DNA of 7,096 bases. Source: Anaerolineaceae bacterium (GTDB taxonomy: Bacteria; Chloroflexota; Anaerolineae; Anaerolineales; Anaerolineaceae). The notes beneath the pieces were generated by a model. It had not been told where the DNA came from, searched no databases, and saw nothing but the letters and a program-made list of their open reading frames with translations. Shown here in pieces: positions 5,412 through 7,096 of the stretch. The position numbers and the translations under genes are program-made. How positions within the stretch are numbered: position 1 is the stretch's first letter; each line of letters opens with the position of its first letter. The DNA lies in assembly GCA_021107195.1 (NCBI GenBank), contig JAIOTF010000381.1, positions 1-7,096 on the forward strand. Reading direction: 5' to 3'.

Positions 5412-5795
5412 ATGCAGGAAACACAAATTGATACTTGGTTGTACGGCGTTTTGGCCCGCTACGGTGGCGAGCCGCAGAATCGTACATTTGTCAACTTGCA
5501 GGTAGCACTGCCCGCGGGCGGCCTGATGCGCGATTTGTTGGCTACTTTGCAAATGGATACTGCCGAGCGCGGCATTACCTTTATCAACGGCGACTTAAGC
5601 GCCATGCCCGGCGTGCAACCTGACATGGATCACCCTCTAAAAGACGGCGACCGCGTGGCCTTTTTCCATTTGCAATCCATGTGGCCTTTCCAGTATCGGC
5701 ACGGGGTGGGAATGATTGACGAAATGCAGACCGCTATCAACGGGAGTGAGAATATTGGGCTGCACCACACATATAGAAGTATGAAAATGTTTTGA
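5412..5795 (+). CDS. Second MoaD-like beta-grasp protein with an extended tail and no C-terminal diglycine
   Basis: The 127-aa protein starts at ATG 5412, set by GGAGG (5399-5403), 8 nt upstream. An in-frame ATG at 5370 lies inside the preceding gene and is not chosen. Residues about 1-88 follow the MoaD/ThiS plan: W-L-Y-G-V-L-A-R-Y-G-G, N-L-Q-V-A-L-P-A-G-G-L-M-R-D-L-L-A-T-L, I-T-F-I-N-G-D-L, then L-K-D-G-D-R-V-A-F-F. A carrier would end in Gly-Gly soon after, but this chain continues with Q-S-M-W-P-F-Q-Y-R-H-G (88-98) and G-L-H-H-T-Y-R (116-122) and ends in M-K-M-F. It therefore cannot form a C-terminal thiocarboxylate as encoded. The tail is rich in aromatic residues and histidine (H97, H118, H119). 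Its 1-bp spacing suggests it works with the upstream carrier, for instance as a scaffold, a cofactor-insertion chaperone or a substrate of the radical SAM protein. All three roles are inference. Confidence 0.82.
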   Translation: MQETQIDTWLYGVLARYGGEPQNRTFVNLQVALPAGGLMRDLLATLQMDTAERGITFINGDLSAMPGVQPDMDHPLKDGDRVAFFHLQSMWPFQYRHGVGMIDEMQTAINGSENIGLHHTYRSMKMF

Positions 5796-5948
5796 ATACA
5801 TAAAATTTTAGCTTGGTACATTGTTTTAAAATCAGACAAGGACTTTTACTGGACAGTGAGGCATGTGTCCATCCTGCGCCTTGCTCTCTAAATTATTGCC
5901 AGGAGTTGTCTCACCATTATAGTCACAGAGGGGAACCGTTATCCGTAT
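5796..5948. other. Convergent intergenic gap
   Basis: This AT-rich gap separates the 3' ends of the plus-strand operon and the minus-strand cysH. It contains AAAATTTT and ATTTTAAAAC stretches near 5805-5832 and a 5-bp GGACA/TGTCC stem (5851-5855/5866-5870). No GC-rich stem with a T-tract was found on either strand, so neither unit has an obvious intrinsic terminator here. Confidence 0.4.
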
Positions 5949-6662
5949 TTAAGGTTCAGTATTACTTTTGGATCCAATATGCAAACCGCATTCGGTCTTA
6001 TCAAAATTTAACCAACGTCCCGCGCGATCATTCTCCTCTGAGCCCACCGCCGATGTACACCACTTACAACCGATACTGCGGTATCCTTTTTCCCACAATG
6101 GATGGCGCGGTAAGCTATGCTCATCAATAAAGAGCTCAATTTCCCTGGCCGACCAACCAATTACTGGATTAATCTTGTGGTATGGTAAAAATGGGTGTTG
6201 CTCGACAGCTAGTGATTGTTTCCGATTGATTGTCTGATCTCTTCGTATCCCACTGATCCAAGCCTGATAATTTTTCATAAAGAGATAGAAGGGGGCAACT
6301 TTATTATAAAAACAACAGGCATCCGGGCTTTGATTGTACACAGGCCCAAAGGTGCGTAGGAATTCTTCTCCTTTAATTTGCGGTTCAACCACTTTTAGGT
6401 TCAGTCCGAAAAGATCCACGATGTGGTCTCTGAATTCAATCGTCTCCGGAAAATGGAAACCTGTATCGATAAAGACAACAGGAATCTTGGGCGCTTCTTG
6501 AGAGATGAAAAACAAAAGAGGAATGCTATGTGTCTGAAAGGAAGAAGTTGCGATTAATTTATCCTTAAATGTTACCACTGCCCATCTAATTATCTCTGTG
6601 GGTGTGGCCTCTTCCAGATTTTGCTTGATTTTTGAGAGATCGTATTTTTTTTGATCTTCCAT
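5949..6662 (-). CDS. cysH: Iron-sulfur APS/PAPS reductase
   Basis: The 237-aa cytoplasmic enzyme reduces adenylyl sulfate (or 3'-phosphoadenylyl sulfate) to sulfite in assimilatory sulfate reduction. Numbering is from the ATG at 6662, chosen because GGAG lies 6 nt upstream. A TTG at 6674 would add four residues. The PP-loop-like S-S-F-Q-T-H-S (40-46), F-I-D-T-G-F-H-F-P-E-T (64-74) and G-I-R-R-D-Q-T (138-144) are the nucleotide-binding parts. C116-C117 with C199-x2-C202 are the four [4Fe-4S] ligands that mark the bacterial APS-reductase type, as opposed to the cluster-free E. coli PAPS reductase. E-C-G-L-H (224-228) carries the catalytic cysteine, C225. Length is normal and all key residues are present, so it should be active. 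It stands alone, convergent with the AOR operon. Sulfite/sulfide partners are not in view. Both pathways consume sulfur, but a direct link is not shown. Confidence 0.93.
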   Translation of the reverse strand: MEDQKKYDLSKIKQNLEEATPTEIIRWAVVTFKDKLIATSSFQTHSIPLLFFISQEAPKIPVVFIDTGFHFPETIEFRDHIVDLFGLNLKVVEPQIKGEEFLRTFGPVYNQSPDACCFYNKVAPFYLFMKNYQAWISGIRRDQTINRKQSLAVEQHPFLPYHKINPVIGWSAREIELFIDEHSLPRHPLWEKGYRSIGCKWCTSAVGSEENDRAGRWLNFDKTECGLHIGSKSNTEP

Positions 6663-6690
6663 AAGAATCTCCAAAGGGGACTATCGTCTC

Positions 6691-6725
6691 ACTTGCACTG
6701 CAGCGAGCCCGGTGCAGGTGCAAGT
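6691..6725 (-). promoter_or_regulatory. Hairpin in the cysH upstream region
   Basis: The arms 6691-6702 and 6713-6725 pair over 12 bp with one bulged base (6717 or 6718) around a 10-nt loop. It ends about 28 bp before the cysH ATG and overlaps the inner end of the IS-end repeat. No T-tract follows on the minus strand. It could be a 5'-leader stem of cysH or part of a degraded IS end. No convincing -35/-10 pair was found for cysH. Confidence 0.4.
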
Positions 6726-6755
6726 ATCAGGCGACAGTGACAGAGTGGTCACTAT
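6716..6755. repeat. IS-end repeat, copy 2
   Basis: This repeats 1631-1664 in the same orientation with two substitutions and an extra AGTGAC at about 6736-6741. The insertion creates a perfect dyad, AGTGAC (6736-6741) and GTCACT (6748-6753). No transposase sequence adjoins this copy. cysH lies on the side where the IS body would be, so it is probably a solo IS end left after deletion. Confidence 0.58.
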
Positions 6756-6807
6756 ATGAATTACCTCTCAGATTGCACTTTTAAGTGCAACAAAGAGCAG
6801 TCAAAAA

Positions 6808-6905
6808 GGTAAGCTGTGGTGCAGGATAAGCCTCCAGGACTGACGAGTCAAAGGAGCACTTATCCCGAAGGACATCGGGACGATGTGAAATACACACAGC
6901 TTACC
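6808..6905 (+). promoter_or_regulatory. Self-complementary leader enclosing the IS30 transposase start
   Basis: GGTAAGCTGTG (6808-6818) is the exact reverse complement of CACAGCTTACC (6895-6905), which lies inside the coding region. Within this outer stem are two hairpins. The first pairs GGATAAG (6824-6830) with CTTATCC (6859-6865), then CTCC with GGAG and GACT with AGTC. The second pairs TCCCGA (6863-6868) with TCGGGA (6875-6880) and has AGGA in its loop. The two share bases 6863-6865. The GTG start at 6885 lies inside the outer stem. This fits the fold-back inhibition of transposase translation known from other IS elements. Confidence 0.5.
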
Positions 6906-7088
6906 CAAGAACAAAGATACCAGATTTATGCCTACTTGAAAATGGAACATAGCCAGACAGAAATTGCTGCTGCGCCTGGTACACATAGATCCACCATCAG
7001 TCGTGAATTGCAACCCAACCAGGGCAAGTATGCGTATCGGCCAAAACAGGCGCACCAGTTTTTCCGGCAGCGGCGCAAGAAAGTGTGA
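6885..7088 (+). pseudogene. IS30-family transposase, N-terminal fragment with early stop
   Basis: From GTG 6885 the frame gives 67 residues, versus over 300 in a complete IS30-family transposase. L-T-Q-E-Q-R-Y-Q-I-Y-A-Y-L (about 5-17), then Q-T-E-I-A and H-R-S-T-I-S-R-E-L, form the family's N-terminal helix-turn-helix, which binds the IS ends. Y-A-Y-R-P-K-Q-A follows, as in intact members. A TGA at 7086-7088 interrupts where homologues continue with more basic residues, so a nonsense change or small frameshift is likely. Only 8 bp remain after it, so the rest cannot be inspected. A longer frame starting at GTG 6816 exists, but its extra residues do not look like the family. AAGGA (6868-6872) is a distant ribosome binding site held in a hairpin loop. 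Confidence 0.72.
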
Positions 7089-7096
7089 AAAAGAAT

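Larger units (their letters stand above)
6771..7096 (+). mobile_element. Left part of an IS30-family element
   Basis: The segment has an end-like palindrome TTGCACTT-TT-AAGTGCAA (6773-6790), a structured leader (6808-6905) and the N-terminal transposase domain. The element runs to or beyond the right edge. The exact outer boundary and target duplication cannot be set without the other end. Confidence 0.5.

Noticed and set aside
5813..6130. Plus-strand frame of 105 codons overlapping cysH
   Set aside because: Most of it is antisense to a clearly real gene, and its composition (many His, Ser, Pro, Tyr) shows no domain.
6816..6884. Upstream GTG start for the IS30 transposase
   Set aside because: The extra 23 residues do not resemble IS30-family N-termini, which begin close to the L-T-x-x-Q-R-Y motif.
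6840..6890. Hammerhead-ribozyme-like core: CTGACGA at 6840-6846 and GAAA at 6887-6890 inside a closed outer stem
   Set aside because: No stem II pairs the bases right after CTGACGA with those right before GAAA, and no NUH cleavage triplet sits where the outer stem would need it. The CTGACGA is better used in the hairpin at 6824-6865.

Overview
The window holds a compact operon for a tungsten-type (AOR-family) oxidoreductase, a convergent sulfate-assimilation gene, and insertion-sequence debris on both sides. Genes have moderate GC (about 50-55% by eye) and the flanks are more AT-rich. The number of decayed IS pieces and the enzyme set would suit a member of the Chloroflexota, perhaps a Ktedonobacteria-like bacterium. 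That is a guess from general impression, with no rRNA or other marker in the window to support it.

Layout. Positions 1-232 are a patchwork: a possible gene start running off the left edge on the minus strand, and an IS5-like end remnant near 161-216. Positions 233-685 (minus) encode a 150-aa TPR-like protein of unknown function. Positions 686-967 have no gene but hold a nested palindrome at 881-938. Positions 968-1664 (minus) are a deleted IS: the C-terminal part of a DDE transposase joined almost directly to an IS end. That end abuts the -35 box of a good sigma70-type promoter (1664-1693).

The promoter drives a roughly 260-nt leader. Its first 140 nt can fold into several helices, including a GUAA-capped stem, a possible pseudoknot, and an intrinsic-terminator-like stem followed by T6. 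I read this as a probable riboswitch or attenuator. The molybdenum/tungsten cofactor class is the obvious candidate from context, but the sequence alone does not prove it. Next come, all on plus: an AOR-family tungsten oxidoreductase (1957-3711), a 203-bp gap with strong hairpins, a radical SAM/SPASM protein of the tungsten-oxidoreductase maturase type with an AbrB-like N-terminus (3915-5102), a MoaD/ThiS protein ending in GGG (5168-5410), and one base later a second MoaD-like protein without a diglycine end and with an unusual tail (5412-5795).

The operon genes probably work together. The GGG-ended MoaD protein would carry sulfur for the dithiolene of the pyranopterin cofactor, the radical SAM protein would mature the enzyme or cofactor, and AOR would be the catalyst. 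No E1-like activating enzyme, MoaE or electron-transfer subunit is in view, so these must be encoded elsewhere.

A [4Fe-4S] APS/PAPS reductase (cysH, 5949-6662, minus) faces the operon tail to tail. Beyond it lie a hairpin, a second copy of the IS end seen at 1631-1664, and the left part of an IS30-family element (from about 6771). Its transposase reading frame stops early at 7088, and its start codon sits inside a strongly self-complementary leader.
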